This document shows positions 28,510 to 38,280 of a stretch of 64,000 bases of DNA, one piece after another (the stretch's first letter is position 1; the number at the start of each line of letters is the position of its first letter). Made by a program: the position numbers and the translations under genes. This stretch comes from Bradyrhizobium sp. AZCC 1693 (lineage in GTDB: Bacteria; Pseudomonadota; Alphaproteobacteria; Rhizobiales; Xanthobacteraceae), in assembly GCF_036924745.1 (NCBI RefSeq), contig NZ_JAZHSD010000001.1, positions 4,154,001-4,218,000 of the forward strand, written 5' to 3'. The notes below the pieces were generated by a model. It saw only the letters and a program-made list of their open reading frames with translations, was not told where the DNA came from and made no database searches.

Positions 28510-29251
28510 ATATGGGTCGACTCAACGGAAAAGTAGCCATCGTAACGGGCGCTGGTCGCGGCATCGGCCGCGCCACTGCGAAGCTGCTCGCGGCGGAAGG
28601 TGCGAAGGTGGCCGTTCTTTCCCTCACACCTGAGAATGTGGATAGCGTCGTGGCGGACATCCAGGCAGCAGGTGGCACCGCGCTCGGCGTCGTCTGCGAC
28701 GTCAGCGATGCCGATCAGATCAATGCCGCGGTTGATAAGGTGGTCGCAACCTACGAACGAATCGACATTCTGGTGAACGTCGCCTTCGATCCATCCTCAG
28801 TCTCGTCGTCGGTCGCCGATCTCTCGGTCGAACAGTTGCAGCGCAATTTCGAGACGGGCCCGGTCGCTATCTGCGGACGATGCAGGCCTGCTATTCCCAC
28901 CTCAAGGCCAGCGGAGAGGGCCGCATCATCAACTTCGCCTCATTGGCCGGTGTCCTCGGCATGGTGGGCTATGGTCCCTATGACATGGCGAAGGAGGCGG
29001 TACGCGCCCTGACGCCGGTCGCCGCGCGTGAGTGGGGCGCCGACAAGATCACCGTGAACAACGTCCTTCCGGTCGCGAATACATGGGGCACGGACGACGT
29101 CCCTCCGGCGACCAACGCGCTCGCGCGGCATGGGTCGCCGGAAGAGGACATTGCGCCGGTCGTCCTGTTCCTCGCGAGCAAGGATGCGCAGTTCCTGACG
29201 GTCTACAGCCTGACCCCGGATGGCGGCTGGATCATCGACAGCGCGCGCTAA
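28506..29251 (+). pseudogene. short-chain dehydrogenase/reductase, one frameshift
   Basis: N-terminal NAD(P)-binding motif TGAGRGIGRATAKLL and DILVN are followed near 28860 by a shift: FETGPV in the first frame, GRYLRTMQACYSHLKASGEG in the second. The second part carries NFASLAG, the catalytic Tyr region YGPYDMAKEAVRAL (YxxxK), and TPDGGWIIDSAR. Joined, it is about 248 aa, a normal SDR length. A GGAG just before ATG 28506 serves as ribosome binding site. It is part of the decayed HxlR/DoxX/SDR cluster. Confidence 0.8.
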
Positions 29252-29666
29252 GGTGCAACGGTGCGCGAGACGGCCGACCGCATCATCGGCGGCAAGCAAC
29301 ATCGGCGGTTGCAGGACGCCCCGGCGGCTGTGCAATCGTGACGGCTTTGCTCCGCAGGCATTTGGTGGCCGCACGTGCGATTCCGCCTGGTAATTGTCGC
29401 TCTGACATCACGGCTTCAGGCGGTGTCTGGCTTCTGGCTGCGTGGCCGCCTCGGGAGTCCGCTCATGACACTTAGCTGACGTCACCCACCTGCCGAACGT
29501 CCGCTTGGCGCCATTTAAGCGGACATCAGCGAACTTCCCGAAAGCGGACGCATTGTCGATTGCGGGCGACGTGAACCTGGCTTTGCCAAAGGGACATAGC
29601 GCCCCGACAGTTGGTGTCACGGTTGCGCGCAGACGCATTCAATCTTGCCGGAAGGAGGATAGCGAG
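29252..29666. other. non-coding stretch upstream of the second SDR gene
   Basis: No gene is convincing; the open frame of the next gene extends into it (29505) without a start signal. It contains the words AAGCGGACATCAGCG and GAACGTCCGCTTGGCG, typical of the intergenic repeats in this window. The GGAGG for the next gene is at its end. Confidence 0.4.
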
Positions 29667-30578
29667 ATGACAGAACGAATTTCGTTGGAGGGAAAGGTCG
29701 CGGTTGTGACTGGCGCAGGTCGCGGGCTTGGGCGGGCATACGTCGAACTTCTCGCCGAACGCGGCGCCCGGGTCGTTGTGAACGACCTGGGGACCGAGGT
29801 ATCGGGGTTCGGGAAGGATTCCACGATCGCGGAACAGGTGGCCGATTGCATTCGATCCCGTGGAGGCGAGGCAATCGCGAATGACAGCAATGTTTCCACC
29901 CCTGAAGGTGGCAGTGACCTGATCGCGACGACCATCGAGCATTTCGGGAGAATAGACCTCCTCGTGAACAACGCCGGTATCTGCGGAAGCCAGCTATTCG
30001 AGGACGCCACCCTTGACGATTTCGATCACTATTGGCGGGTGCACCTCGGCGGGCCGGTTAACACGGTGAAAGCTGCCTGGCCGTATATGGTCGCACAGCG
30101 CTACGGGAAGATCATCCTCACGACGTCAGTCAGCGGCCTGTTTGGGTTACGTGGCCAAGCCACCTACGCTGCGGCCAAGTGCGCAGTAGTTGGATTGATG
30201 CGCATTCTTGCAATTGAAGGTGCTGAGCATGGGATTCTCGTGAACACGATTTCGCCAGCCGGGTACACGAGGATGCACCCGGCGGCCGTTGCGGATCCCG
30301 CTTGGCTGAAGCAGAGCGAAGCCACACTGCCGGTTGAGGCTGTTGCGCCAGCGATCGTCTGGCTGGCAAGCGATAGTTGTTCGGAGACGAACAGGATCTA
30401 CAACGTGGAAGCCGGAGTAATCCAACGTATCGCTATCGTCATGGGACCTGGCTTCAATGATCCACATCTGACACCCGAGAGCATCGCCGAGAACTACGCA
30501 AAGGTCGAATCGATCGAGGGCTTCTTCGAGCCGGGTCCGTTCGAGCCCGGTCAGATACCCGCAACGGCGAAGTCTTGA
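29667..30578 (+). CDS. short-chain dehydrogenase/reductase (303 aa)
   Basis: ATG 29667 follows GGAGG by eight bases, which decides the start. NAD(P)-binding TGAGRGLGRAYVELLAERGA, the acidic VVNDLG after beta-strand 2, LVNNAGICG and the catalytic Tyr-x-x-x-Lys in YAAAKCAVVGLM are all present. The long C-terminal region (ETNRIYNVEAG, FEPGPFEPGQIPA) resembles hydroxyacyl-CoA or 17beta-HSD4-type SDRs, so a fatty acyl or steroid-like substrate is possible. Intact. Confidence 0.88.
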   Translation: MTERISLEGKVAVVTGAGRGLGRAYVELLAERGARVVVNDLGTEVSGFGKDSTIAEQVADCIRSRGGEAIANDSNVSTPEGGSDLIATTIEHFGRIDLLVNNAGICGSQLFEDATLDDFDHYWRVHLGGPVNTVKAAWPYMVAQRYGKIILTTSVSGLFGLRGQATYAAAKCAVVGLMRILAIEGAEHGILVNTISPAGYTRMHPAAVADPAWLKQSEATLPVEAVAPAIVWLASDSCSETNRIYNVEAGVIQRIAIVMGPGFNDPHLTPESIAENYAKVESIEGFFEPGPFEPGQIPATAKS

Positions 30579-30793
30579 GGAACGAGGTTAGGTCATGGCG
30601 ACGTTCGACTCTGGCAGACAGCGTTACTCTATGAACTTCTACGCAAGTCATCAGCGGCCACTCCAGCGGCGGAGCTACACTGGCCGCCCAAGCGGACCTG
30701 CTGAAGGTCAGCTAAGGGTCAATGGACTAAACCGCTCGCGCGGTAGGACACTGCGGCGGGCGCTGCGGCCAATGGGATAGCGCGGCGGGGCGT

Positions 30794-30835
30794 CCTGTCT
30801 TGAGATGAGGGGTTCGCAACCTCCATCAAGACAGG
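30794..30835. repeat. inverted repeat upstream of the recombinase gene, copy C
   Basis: CCTGTCTTGA and TCAAGACAGG, 10-bp arms with a 22-base spacer of different sequence from copies A and B. Arms are conserved while the loop is not, which points to a functional site. Confidence 0.75.
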
Positions 30836-30845
30836 AGCATCCCTC

Positions 30846-31721
30846 ATGACCGATAAGGCCATAAGCCCGCTGCGGCAGCGCATGATCGAAGACATGACGA
30901 TCCGCAAGTTGGCGCCGAAGACCCAACATGACTACGTGCAAAGGGTCAAGAACTTCGCGGCGTTTCTCGGGCGATCACCGGATACGGCGACGTTCGAGGA
31001 CGTGCGCCGCTACCAGCTGCATCTGGCGGCGAGCGGTGTTGGTGTGCCGACCATCAATCAGACCGTATCGACGCTGCGGTTCTTCTTTAAGGTCACACTC
31101 AAGCGCCACGAGATCGTCGAGCACACCCATGTCATTCACGAGCCGCGCAAGCTGCCGGTGGTTCTCAATCCCGGGGAAGTGGCGCGGCTGCTCTATGCCG
31201 CACCCGGGCTCAAGTACAAGGCAGCGCTGAGCGTGGCCTACGGCGCCGGCCTGCGCGCCGCCGAGGTGGTCTCGCTCAAGATATCCGACATCGACAGCAA
31301 GCGAATGATCATCCGCGTGGAGCAGGGCAAAGGCGGCAAGGACCGTAACGTCATGCTCTCGCCGAGCCTGCTCGACCTGCTGCGGACCTGGTGGCGGGCG
31401 GCGCAGCCTCGGGGTTGGCTGTTTCCAGGCCGCGATCCAGCGCAGCCGATGACCACGCGCCAGCTCAATCGCGCCTGTCATGCCGCCGCCCAGATGGCGG
31501 AGATCAACAAGCCCGTCTCGCTGCACACCTTGCGGCACAGCTTCGCCACCCACCTGCTCGAGCAGAACATCGATGTCCGCGTGATCCAGGTGCTGCTCGG
31601 TCACGCCAAGCTCGACACCACGGCGCTCTATACGCGGGTCGCCACCAAGACAATCAGCGAGGTCATGAGCCCGCTGGAGCATATCGCGGTCAAGCTCAAG
31701 GAGATCCGGCCACCCGGCTGA
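30846..31721 (+). CDS. tyrosine recombinase of IS91-like copy C (291 aa)
   Basis: Phage-integrase family protein related to those at 18025 and 46026: MTDKAISPLRQRMIEDM at the N-terminus, Arg in GAGLRAAEVVSLK, HTLRHSFATHLL, and LLGHAKLDTTALYTRVA with the catalytic Tyr. All catalytic residues are kept and the frame is intact, though the transposase downstream is broken. Confidence 0.88.
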   Translation: MTDKAISPLRQRMIEDMTIRKLAPKTQHDYVQRVKNFAAFLGRSPDTATFEDVRRYQLHLAASGVGVPTINQTVSTLRFFFKVTLKRHEIVEHTHVIHEPRKLPVVLNPGEVARLLYAAPGLKYKAALSVAYGAGLRAAEVVSLKISDIDSKRMIIRVEQGKGGKDRNVMLSPSLLDLLRTWWRAAQPRGWLFPGRDPAQPMTTRQLNRACHAAAQMAEINKPVSLHTLRHSFATHLLEQNIDVRVIQVLLGHAKLDTTALYTRVATKTISEVMSPLEHIAVKLKEIRPPG

Positions 31722-31734
31722 GGCAAGAGCGCGC

Positions 31735-32924
31735 GTGTCGCGCCCGGCTTTGGAGGTTGCGGATATCTTCCGCTGCCATGGCCCGGCATGGCGTCAAGCC
31801 AATGCCGGCCATGTCAGCCCCGAACAACTGAAGGTGATGTCGGCAATCGAGAGCTGCCGCACGGTAGCCCTCGGCGGCCATGTCGCGCGCTGCGAGGACT
31901 GCGCCTATACGACCATCGCGTACAACTCCTGCCGCAACCGGCACTGCCCGAAGTGCCAGGGAGCCGCCGCGAAGGAATGGCTCGCCGAGCGCGAGGCCGA
32001 CCTGTTGCCGGTGCCGTACATCACGTGGTGTTCACGCTGCCTGCGCCGATCGCCGACATCGCCTACCAGAACAAGGCGGTGATCTACGACATCCTGTTCA
32101 AGGTTTCGGCCGAGACGATGCTGACGATCGCCGCCGACCCCAAGCATCTCGGTGCTCGCATCGGCATCACCTCCGTGCTGCACACCTGGGGCTCGGCGAT
32201 GACCCACCACCCGCATGTACACATGATCGTGCCGGGCGGCGGCATCTCACCCGATGGCTCGCGCTGGGTGGCGTGCCGACCCGGTTTCTTCCTCCCCGTC
32301 CGCGTGCTCTCGCGCCTGTTCCGCCGGCTGTTCCTGGAGAGGCTCATCGCCACGCACGCGGCAGGCCGCCTGAAGTTCTTCGGCAATCATGCCGCTCTCG
32401 CCGACGCGCAGGCGTTCGCGGCGTATCTGGCACCGCTACGCCGAACCGAATGGGTCGTCTATGCCAAGCGTCCGTTCGGCGGGCCACAGGCCGTGCTGGC
32501 CTATCTGTCGCGCTATACCCACCGCGTCGCCATCGCCAACAGCCGGCTGATCGCCTGGGACCGCTCCTGCGTGACCTTCCGATGGAAGGACTATCGCGCC
32601 GATGGTCGCGACCGCCAGAAGGTCATGACACTCTCAACCGGCGAGTTCATCCGCCGCTTCCTGATCCACGTCCTGCCGCAAGGCTTCCATCGCATCCGCT
32701 ACTACGGCCTGTTCGCCAGCGGCACCCGCGCCGACAACATCGCCCGCGCGCGCGAGTTTCTCACCGTTGCAAGACCTGAAGGCGAGCCCGCCGCCGATCC
32801 CGGTAAGCCGGTTTGTCCATGCTGCGGCGGTCGCATGATCATCATCGAGGTCTTCGCGCGCGGTGCAACGCCACGGCATCAGCCGACACCTCCACCGATC
32901 GTAATCAGGGTCGACACCTCATGA
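31735..32924 (+). pseudogene. tnpA: IS91-family transposase of copy C, frameshifted
   Basis: Begins MSRPALEVADIFRCHG, with the Zn-binding region CRNRHCPKC. The first frame is lost near 32020, after PVPY; the second gives the expected HVVFTLPAPIADIAYQNKA, HPHVHMIVPGGG, LSRYTHRVAIANSRL and the C-terminal CPCCGGRM. One missing base explains it. The element therefore probably no longer moves by its own transposase. Confidence 0.85.
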
Positions 32925-33263
32925 CCGCACCACAATCCCGCAACTCTGCTCGTCTCGCTCGCCGACTCTCGACCGGCCATGGCAGAGCGCGCTCAGACAT
33001 CCGGCTGTCGTCCCAAATCGTCCGACAAATCACAGCGTTCGACGCCACCCGCCGCTCAATCATGAGCCGATCCAACGACGGCCAACTTGCTCAATCGGCC
33101 CAACCCCAATCACACACCTCATCCGCGGCACTCAAATCCCCATAGCGCACGCCGCACCACCCACGTATCCCTTCCCGCGGTTTCCTCCCTTGGAGGTTTG
33201 CGGACGCCGGCCCCGTGCGCGCCGCGCCACCTTCATGGGGCCGGCATCCGAAAACCTTCACAT

Positions 33264-33498
33264 CAGCGGATTTGGCGGCGCGACTGTTTGATGTCGGCTT
33301 TTCCCTCAACAGGGGACACTGCTGCATCCGCTCGTGACGTCCGACTGGCGTCCGTCAGCTAACGGCCGCTCCTGGAAGCCTGAACTTTAATTTTGCGCTT
33401 GGGGAGCTGACCTGTTCCGCCAAATGAGACTCCGCGTCGTACTGGCAAGTGAAACCATTCGAACTCTCGGGGGTTTAAATTTGCCAGGAGAATTGGCA
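33264..33498. other. short intergenic stretch
   Basis: Between IS copy C and the next gene. No signal except the ribosome binding site AGGAG at its end. Confidence 0.3.
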
Positions 33499-33996
33499 GT
33501 GAAGCGAATCTTGAAACCGGTCACTTATGTCATCGCCGCCCTGTATTTCCTGGTGGACGCGGCTTTCATGGCCATCGCCAAGCCGATCTCGGACTGGCTT
33601 GCCAGGCATGTCGTGCTGAGGCGATTGCGCGCCTGGATCAGATCGTTGCGGCCCTACCCGTCGCTGGCGCTGTTTTCGGTACCGGTGATCATACTGGAAC
33701 CGTTCAAACCGGTGGCGGCTTATCTGGCTGCTACCGATCAGATGGTGAGCAGCGTTGTGACATTGATCGTCGGCGAGCTTCTGAAGCTCGTGCTGGTCGA
33801 GCGCCTGTTCAGCCTTACCCGGGACAAGCTGATGAAAATTCCAGCCTTTCTCTGGGCGTACACAAAATTCCGCCAAGCAAAAGCATGGCTGGAAGCCACC
33901 GAGGCTTGGCAAGCTCTTCGCGCAATAAGCAAGGCCGCCCGCCAGTATGTAACCGAGATGAAAAAATCTGCTCCGGTGGCGTTTCGGCAGTCTTGA
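33499..33996 (+). CDS. membrane-associated hypothetical protein (165 aa)
   Basis: The GTG at 33499 is preceded by AGGAG eight bases upstream and gives a basic start (MKRILKPVTYVIAAL) leading into a membrane segment; the upstream frame to 33424 is less likely. A second hydrophobic stretch (LALFSVPVIILEPF) and a helix (VVTLIVGELLKLVLV) follow, then a basic, helical C-terminus. It resembles small bacterial membrane proteins of unknown role. No operon partner. Confidence 0.65.
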   Translation: MKRILKPVTYVIAALYFLVDAAFMAIAKPISDWLARHVVLRRLRAWIRSLRPYPSLALFSVPVIILEPFKPVAAYLAATDQMVSSVVTLIVGELLKLVLVERLFSLTRDKLMKIPAFLWAYTKFRQAKAWLEATEAWQALRAISKAARQYVTEMKKSAPVAFRQS

Positions 33997-34656
33997 AGAA
34001 TTCGGTTGGCGCCAATCCGAGGGAGGTCTGTCACTGAGCCGGACAGGTCTGAGCGAGTCGGGTTTGCAACTTCGTTATCTAGTTCCCAGTTTCTTTCCCG
34101 GCGAGAACGGCGCAGCCTGTCAAAACTGCTGCCCTAAATTTAAGTGTTTATTCCAATTGACTCCGATTCGTTGCGGCATAGCCTCATCATCGGATCGCGA
34201 CCAAGGCTTCCCACGCCAGCAGAGCGGGTCGCTCCCGCCAGCGCCAGTCGAAGTGGGCCGATTCCACGCGTGTGGTGCACCAAAACGGCGCTGACAACAG
34301 CGCCGTTTCTGCATCTTGGTGATAATCCAAGTCTCAGCTTCATCGGAATTAATGCCTCCGTTGTCCTTGTGCCATCGCCAATGTCCAGGCTGGCACCCGC
34401 TTTCGAATGCTCTCTCCTCCGCGGTGCTATCTCCTCCGCGGTGGCGGAATGACAAAGTCGACTACTGTACGGGCTGGGGGTCAAACCGAGTCGTGATCGT
34501 TCTCCACGGGAATGGCACACTCATCTGGAGCAGGTGGTCGGTCCCGGATGTCGCGCGCATATCTGGTTTGGATAGCCCAAACGATTTAACGTTTGTTAGT
34601 TCAGCTCCCTGCTCGCCGTGAACACCGTCATGGAAAATTAAGACACGCAGGGGACG
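33997..34656. other. non-coding stretch with a bidirectional terminator-like hairpin
   Basis: No gene is credible. The hairpin at 34283-34308 is the only clear structure. Confidence 0.4.
34283..34308. terminator. possible bidirectional terminator
   Basis: AAACGGCGCT and AGCGCCGTTT form a perfect 10-bp stem with a 6-base loop. The T-runs are only three to four bases, so efficiency is doubtful. Confidence 0.5.
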
Positions 34657-34824
34657 ATGAACGATTATCAAAACCATCTGGAGAAGCTGCGTAAAGACGC
34701 GGCCGAATGTTCGCTTGTCCGCGACCGACAAAGCGAAGCGTGAAATGTTCGACCGGCTTACGGGCATCTGGATCAACTAGCCGACAAGGTTGAGCGGGCC
34801 ATAAATGCTCGAAAGACCGGCTAA
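34657..34824 (+). pseudogene. small conserved hypothetical gene with two frameshifts
   Basis: Frame one: MNDYQNHLEKLRKDAAECSL; frame two: TDKAKREMFDRLTG; frame three: HLDQLADKVERAINA to a TAA at 34822-34824. Joined, these form the usual helical protein of about 55 aa known in Bradyrhizobium as an uncharacterised small protein. Two single-base shifts within 150 bases make it a clear pseudogene. Confidence 0.65.
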
Positions 34825-34840
34825 AGGTAGCGGTGCGAGT

Positions 34841-35358
34841 ATGCGGGTAAAATCGCTACTCATTCTGCTGAGTGTCACGGCGCTAGGGGCTTACACGGTA
34901 GGCCGCCACAGCAGTCCCGTTAACAACGCGCCAGTCGCGCAGCCGCAGCCTTCCGTGGCCAAACCCCTTGCCTTCGCGGCCCCTGTATCACCTCCTATTG
35001 CAGCGGCTACGACCTCAAACGCTACTTTCAATCTGGTCCACGCCACCACCAAGGCGGCACCCGAGAAGCCTACGGCCACCCGCGCCCCGAAAAGCCTGCA
35101 GCGCCTGAGATACAGCGCAAGGCTGAGACCGCACTGACGGCCGCGGCAATCGCTGCGATCCTAATCAAGGCAAGTTGAGACCAGTATCACGCATCCGGCA
35201 GGCCATGCGCCTGCCCAGATGGTGCAATGCGCAACGGCAGAGCGTGTGGCTCTCGTAGCGCGTATTCTCGACCGGGTGGGGCAGCGCCGCTTTGCTATCC
35301 TACCGACGTGACGCCTGCGATGATCGAGAGCTATAGGCAAAGGCAGGCGTCACGATGA
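34841..35358 (+). pseudogene. exported hypothetical protein gene, frameshift plus nonsense codon
   Basis: Starts MRVKSLLILLSVTALGAYTV, a signal peptide, followed by a Pro/Ala-rich linker. After about 35087 the expected continuation (IQRKAETALTAAAIAAILIK) lies in another frame; that frame meets a TGA at 35176-35178 where Arg is expected, then continues with RPCACPDGAMRNGRACGSRS and SAYSRPGGAAPLCYPTDV to 35358. The Cys-rich C-terminus is the recognisable part of this common rhizobial family of unknown function. Confidence 0.7.
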
Positions 35359-35631
35359 TCAGCCGCCGCTTCGCAACAGATTGCGATAACCTTGCTCGGT
35401 CATCCATCTGGCACGCGAGAGGTGGCTTTCGAACGCCAGCCGCGCGCGGTCGGCCTCGGTGTCTGGGTCGATGCGCAGCACGATCCGAGAGACATCACGC
35501 CAGTGAGAACCTTGTTGATCAGCATCGAGCATGCGCATGTACGTGATTACGTGCTCCTCGTCATACTCAGTGAGGGCTGGTCCCGCTGGCGCTACATCAG
35601 CGATATGTGGATCGAGTGGCGGCGTTTTCAT
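35359..35631 (-). CDS. DUF2285-like small protein (90 aa)
   Basis: The C-terminal two thirds, EEHVITYMRMLDADQQGSHW and then RDVSRIVLRIDPDTEADRAR, AFESHLSRARWMTEQGYRNL, match the DUF2285 pattern of proteins found in integrative elements of Rhizobiales, where it is thought to be a regulator. The ATG at 35631 is chosen since the frame upstream is poor. No nearby partner gene of such an element remains. Confidence 0.65.
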   Translation of the reverse strand: MKTPPLDPHIADVAPAGPALTEYDEEHVITYMRMLDADQQGSHWRDVSRIVLRIDPDTEADRARLAFESHLSRARWMTEQGYRNLLRSGG

Positions 35632-35806
35632 GGCGTTCTCGATGAGAGTGCGGCGCGGGCCCCCGCGGATAGCACACTCGATGAGACGCGCGCAATTTCG
35701 CGAGAAAACGGCGCAGCCCTGAATTGCTTCTCCCAATAGCAGTAACGACGGGATTTACAACCCAACATTTGTTATTGTGGTCAACCGAATCACGGACCGC
35801 CCAAAG

Positions 35807-35971
35807 ATGAGAATGCCCAAACCTAAGGAGTGGACGGACTCGGAACTGCAGAAGCTGCTCAAACTGGTCAAGCAAGGAGCGGGCACATCAAAGATAGCAG
35901 CCGAGCTTGGAAGGCATGCTGGGTCGGTGAAGCGAATGGCTCGCTCCATTGGCCTGCTTCTAAAGAAATAG
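35807..35971 (+). CDS. small helix-turn-helix-like protein (54 aa)
   Basis: MRMPKPKEWTDSELQKLLKL, then a helix-turn-helix-like segment VKQGAGTSKIAAELGRHAGS and a basic end. WTDSEL followed by IAAELGR is the pattern of small SANT/Myb-like or HTH DNA-binding proteins of rhizobia. An upstream GTG at 35777 is in frame. It is probably a DNA-binding protein, but its target is unknown. Confidence 0.55.
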   Translation: MRMPKPKEWTDSELQKLLKLVKQGAGTSKIAAELGRHAGSVKRMARSIGLLLKK

Positions 35972-36128
35972 GCTGTCTGGAATTTTAGAGAAAGGTCCTA
36001 GCGGTGGCGCTGAGAGCCTGCTTGGGCTGAAGGATCGCATCATGGGAGATGCGCATCGCTTTAACCATCATGCATTGCGTTCTGCGTAGCTTTTTATCTC
36101 CACTGATTATACTTCACTGCACGGGACG

Positions 36129-36359
36129 ATGCCCATGCCATTTATGGTAAGAGGCTTCTACAACAATAATCCTCTGACGCTTACCAGCGGAACGGCTAAG
36201 GAGGCTTTCGCAAAAGCGATCGAGTGGCACGTCGTCGAAAAATTTAGCAACATCTCTATTAGCGACGGCATCAAGAACTACACAATTGCCGAGTTTTCAT
36301 TGGTAATGGCGCTCAAGGACATTGCCAACACGATTCGATTCGGGACGAACCGCCTTTAG
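36129..36359 (+). CDS. small hypothetical protein (76 aa)
   Basis: MPMPFMVRGFYNNNPLTLTS, then a helix (KEAFAKAIEWHVVEKFSNI) and a short strand-rich end. The composition is less GC-biased than its surroundings and protein-like. ATG 36135 is an alternative start. No family recognised. Confidence 0.5.
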   Translation: MPMPFMVRGFYNNNPLTLTSGTAKEAFAKAIEWHVVEKFSNISISDGIKNYTIAEFSLVMALKDIANTIRFGTNRL

Positions 36360-36388
36360 GACGCCCGTGCCGCTAAGATAGAGCGCAA

Positions 36389-36814
36389 TTATCGCTCCTC
36401 ATCAGGATGCACCCACTTGTACGGCGTAATCTCCCGCTGCTCAGTCAACCTGATCATGCGAACCGGCGGCTTGTAGCGGCGCGTGCCACAGGACCGGCAT
36501 CGGAATGATGCCTCCAGCTTCCAAATAGGCGTGTCACGCGCCCTGCGGATGGCATCCAACGGCAAGCTCGCCCTCGTCTTGCATCGACAGCATTCGATTT
36601 CCAGCCAGCCGTAACCGCCATTGAGGCATTGGCCTATTGTTGGCGACGGCTGGGCCGGACCGCCATAGCCTTCCATGCGGACGGACCAAGCTTCCGCTTC
36701 TGCCCGGTCGGCAGCACGGGCGGCTTTCCTAGCGTCTTCGCGGGCCGTCTCTGCGCGCATCTTCGCGCCCATTATCCGGCCGCCCCAGATCACTTCACGT
36801 TTCTTGGTGCTCAT
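36389..36814 (-). CDS. hypothetical zinc-ribbon-like protein (141 aa)
   Basis: MSTKKREVIWGGRIMGAKMR, a basic, Ala-rich helix, and then a four-cysteine region: IECCRCKTRASLPLDAIRRA and FRCRSCGTRRYKPP. The two Cys pairs about 35 residues apart suggest a zinc ribbon. The N-terminus recurs in a remnant at 43377-43460. The role is unknown; DNA or RNA binding is possible. It lies next to the SRAP gene interrupted by the RIT element. Confidence 0.7.
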   Translation of the reverse strand: MSTKKREVIWGGRIMGAKMRAETAREDARKAARAADRAEAEAWSVRMEGYGGPAQPSPTIGQCLNGGYGWLEIECCRCKTRASLPLDAIRRARDTPIWKLEASFRCRSCGTRRYKPPVRMIRLTEQREITPYKWVHPDEER

Positions 36815-36904
36815 GGCTGGGCATTACAGCGGTGTTGGCAGAGCCAAGCAACTTTACTAGGTTTTGAGGCTCGGAGCGGGCGGGCGGCGCTATAGGTACG
36901 GGTT

Positions 36905-36919
36905 GTGTGTAACCTCTAC
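36905..36919 (+). pseudogene. SRAP family gene, 5' fragment
   Basis: GTG TGT AAC CTC TAC encodes Met-Cys-Asn-Leu-Tyr, the conserved start of SRAP (YedK/HMCES) proteins, and runs directly into the RIT element. The remainder is at 40293-40955. Cys2, the nucleophile that crosslinks abasic sites, is on this side of the insertion. Confidence 0.75.
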
Positions 36920-37002
36920 TATGCCGACCTCTGGATTATGCCGACCATTGGCCCAGAACTGTCTCTGGCTGCGGTGATCGCTGCGTCGGAGTCGGCATAA
37001 TC
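36914..37002 (+). repeat. RIT left inverted repeat
   Basis: About 81 of 89 bases match the right end when reversed. It contains TATGCCGAC modules and one GTCGGCATAATC at its inner end. Confidence 0.88.
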
Positions 37003-37056
37003 CGATTGGTCCCACAGGTGTGTAGTCTCCCTCTTGCCAATTGAAGGGAGGCTTTC

Positions 37057-38280
37057 ATGTTGATTGATCTGTCACGAGTTAGGGTTTCGGGTCCGCTTTC
37101 GGCATTCGCGACCGGGTTTGCCGACCACATGACAAGACAAGGCTATAGCCAACAGCAGGCCCGCATTCAGTTATTGCTGCTAAACCGCCTGAGCAATTGG
37201 CTTGTGAGCAAGGGGCTCGATGTAGGGGAACTACGAGCAAAGGAAGTAGAGCAGTTTCAGCTCAGCCGTCATGAAGCGGGTGACAAAATTCTTCGCTCTA
37301 TCAGAGCGATGCAGCCGATCCTCGGATACCTGCGCGGTCTTGGGATCGCACCGGCGGCTTTGTCGCCTCCGGTCAGCGGAGTGCTTGAAGCGGCCCTGGC
37401 GCGATACCGAGGTTACTTGATACTTGAACGTGGCATCAGGAATGCGTCAGCGTGCCGGTATATTGAACTGATGCGCCCCTTCCTTCAAACCAAGGTCTTG
37501 CCGGACGGCCTTACTCTAGACCTTCGAAGCCTGACGGCGGCTGACGTCATTTCTTTTGTGGTGACAAACTGCCCTCGCCTGAGCCCTGGGACGGCCGGGC
37601 TGACGGTGTCGGCCCTTCGATCACTACTCGGTTTTCTTTACGTCGACGGCGCTATCGATCGGTCACTGGTGTCTGCGGTACCGACCGTTCCCGGTCGGCG
37701 ATTAACCGGATTGCCGAAGGGATTGGCCGCTGACCAAGTGCAGCGCCTTCTTGCGTCCTGCGACACCAGCACCCGAAGTGGCTGTCGTGACTTCGCGGTC
37801 CTGACCATGCTTGTTCGCCTGGGCTTGCGGGCAGGCGAAGTCGCCAAACTGCAACTTGAGCATATCGATTGGCGAGGCGGCGAGATCGTGATTGCCCACA
37901 GCAAAGGCGATCGCTCCGAACGACTGCCATTACCTGCAGATGTCGGCGAAGCAATCGCGGCTTACTTGCATCACGGCCGTCCCGCAAGCGCGCAAGGCCG
38001 CACTGTGTTTGCACGGATCACGGCTCCGCATCACGCTCTCACCACTGGCGCGGTAACGCAGATTGTTCGCCACGCTGGCGAACGGTGCGGCTTTGAACGG
38101 ATCCATGCTCACCGGCTGCGTCACACCGCAGCGACTCTGATGCTACGCGGCGGTGCATCGCTGCCCGAGATCGGACAACTCCTGCGCCACCGCAACGCCA
38201 TTACGACATCGATCTATGCCAAGGTCGATCGCGATGCTCTGCGGTCGATCGCTCGCCCCTGGCCGGGTGTCGTCGCATGA
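37057..38280 (+). CDS. ritA: RIT tyrosine recombinase A (407 aa)
   Basis: The first of three site-specific recombinases. Catalytic Arg in RLGLRAGEVAKLQ, HxLRH in HAHRLRHTAATLML, the second His in LLRHRNAITTSIYAK and the Tyr in SIYAKVD. It starts after GAAGGGAGG (ten bases before the ATG). Length and order fit RitA. It overlaps ritB by four bases (ATGA), so translation is coupled. Confidence 0.9.
   Translation: MLIDLSRVRVSGPLSAFATGFADHMTRQGYSQQQARIQLLLLNRLSNWLVSKGLDVGELRAKEVEQFQLSRHEAGDKILRSIRAMQPILGYLRGLGIAPAALSPPVSGVLEAALARYRGYLILERGIRNASACRYIELMRPFLQTKVLPDGLTLDLRSLTAADVISFVVTNCPRLSPGTAGLTVSALRSLLGFLYVDGAIDRSLVSAVPTVPGRRLTGLPKGLAADQVQRLLASCDTSTRSGCRDFAVLTMLVRLGLRAGEVAKLQLEHIDWRGGEIVIAHSKGDRSERLPLPADVGEAIAAYLHHGRPASAQGRTVFARITAPHHALTTGAVTQIVRHAGERCGFERIHAHRLRHTAATLMLRGGASLPEIGQLLRHRNAITTSIYAKVDRDALRSIARPWPGVVA

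Larger units (their letters stand above)
30724..33263 (+). mobile_element. IS91-like element, diverged copy C (about 2540 bp)
   Basis: Same gene order as copies A and B, with clearly different sequence. The left end GGACTAAACCGCTCGCGCGG matches their GCACTAAATCGCTGCGCG; the right end CATCCGAAAACCTTCACA matches CATCCGAAAACCTGCACA. The transposase is frameshifted. This copy is older than the A/B pair. Confidence 0.75.
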
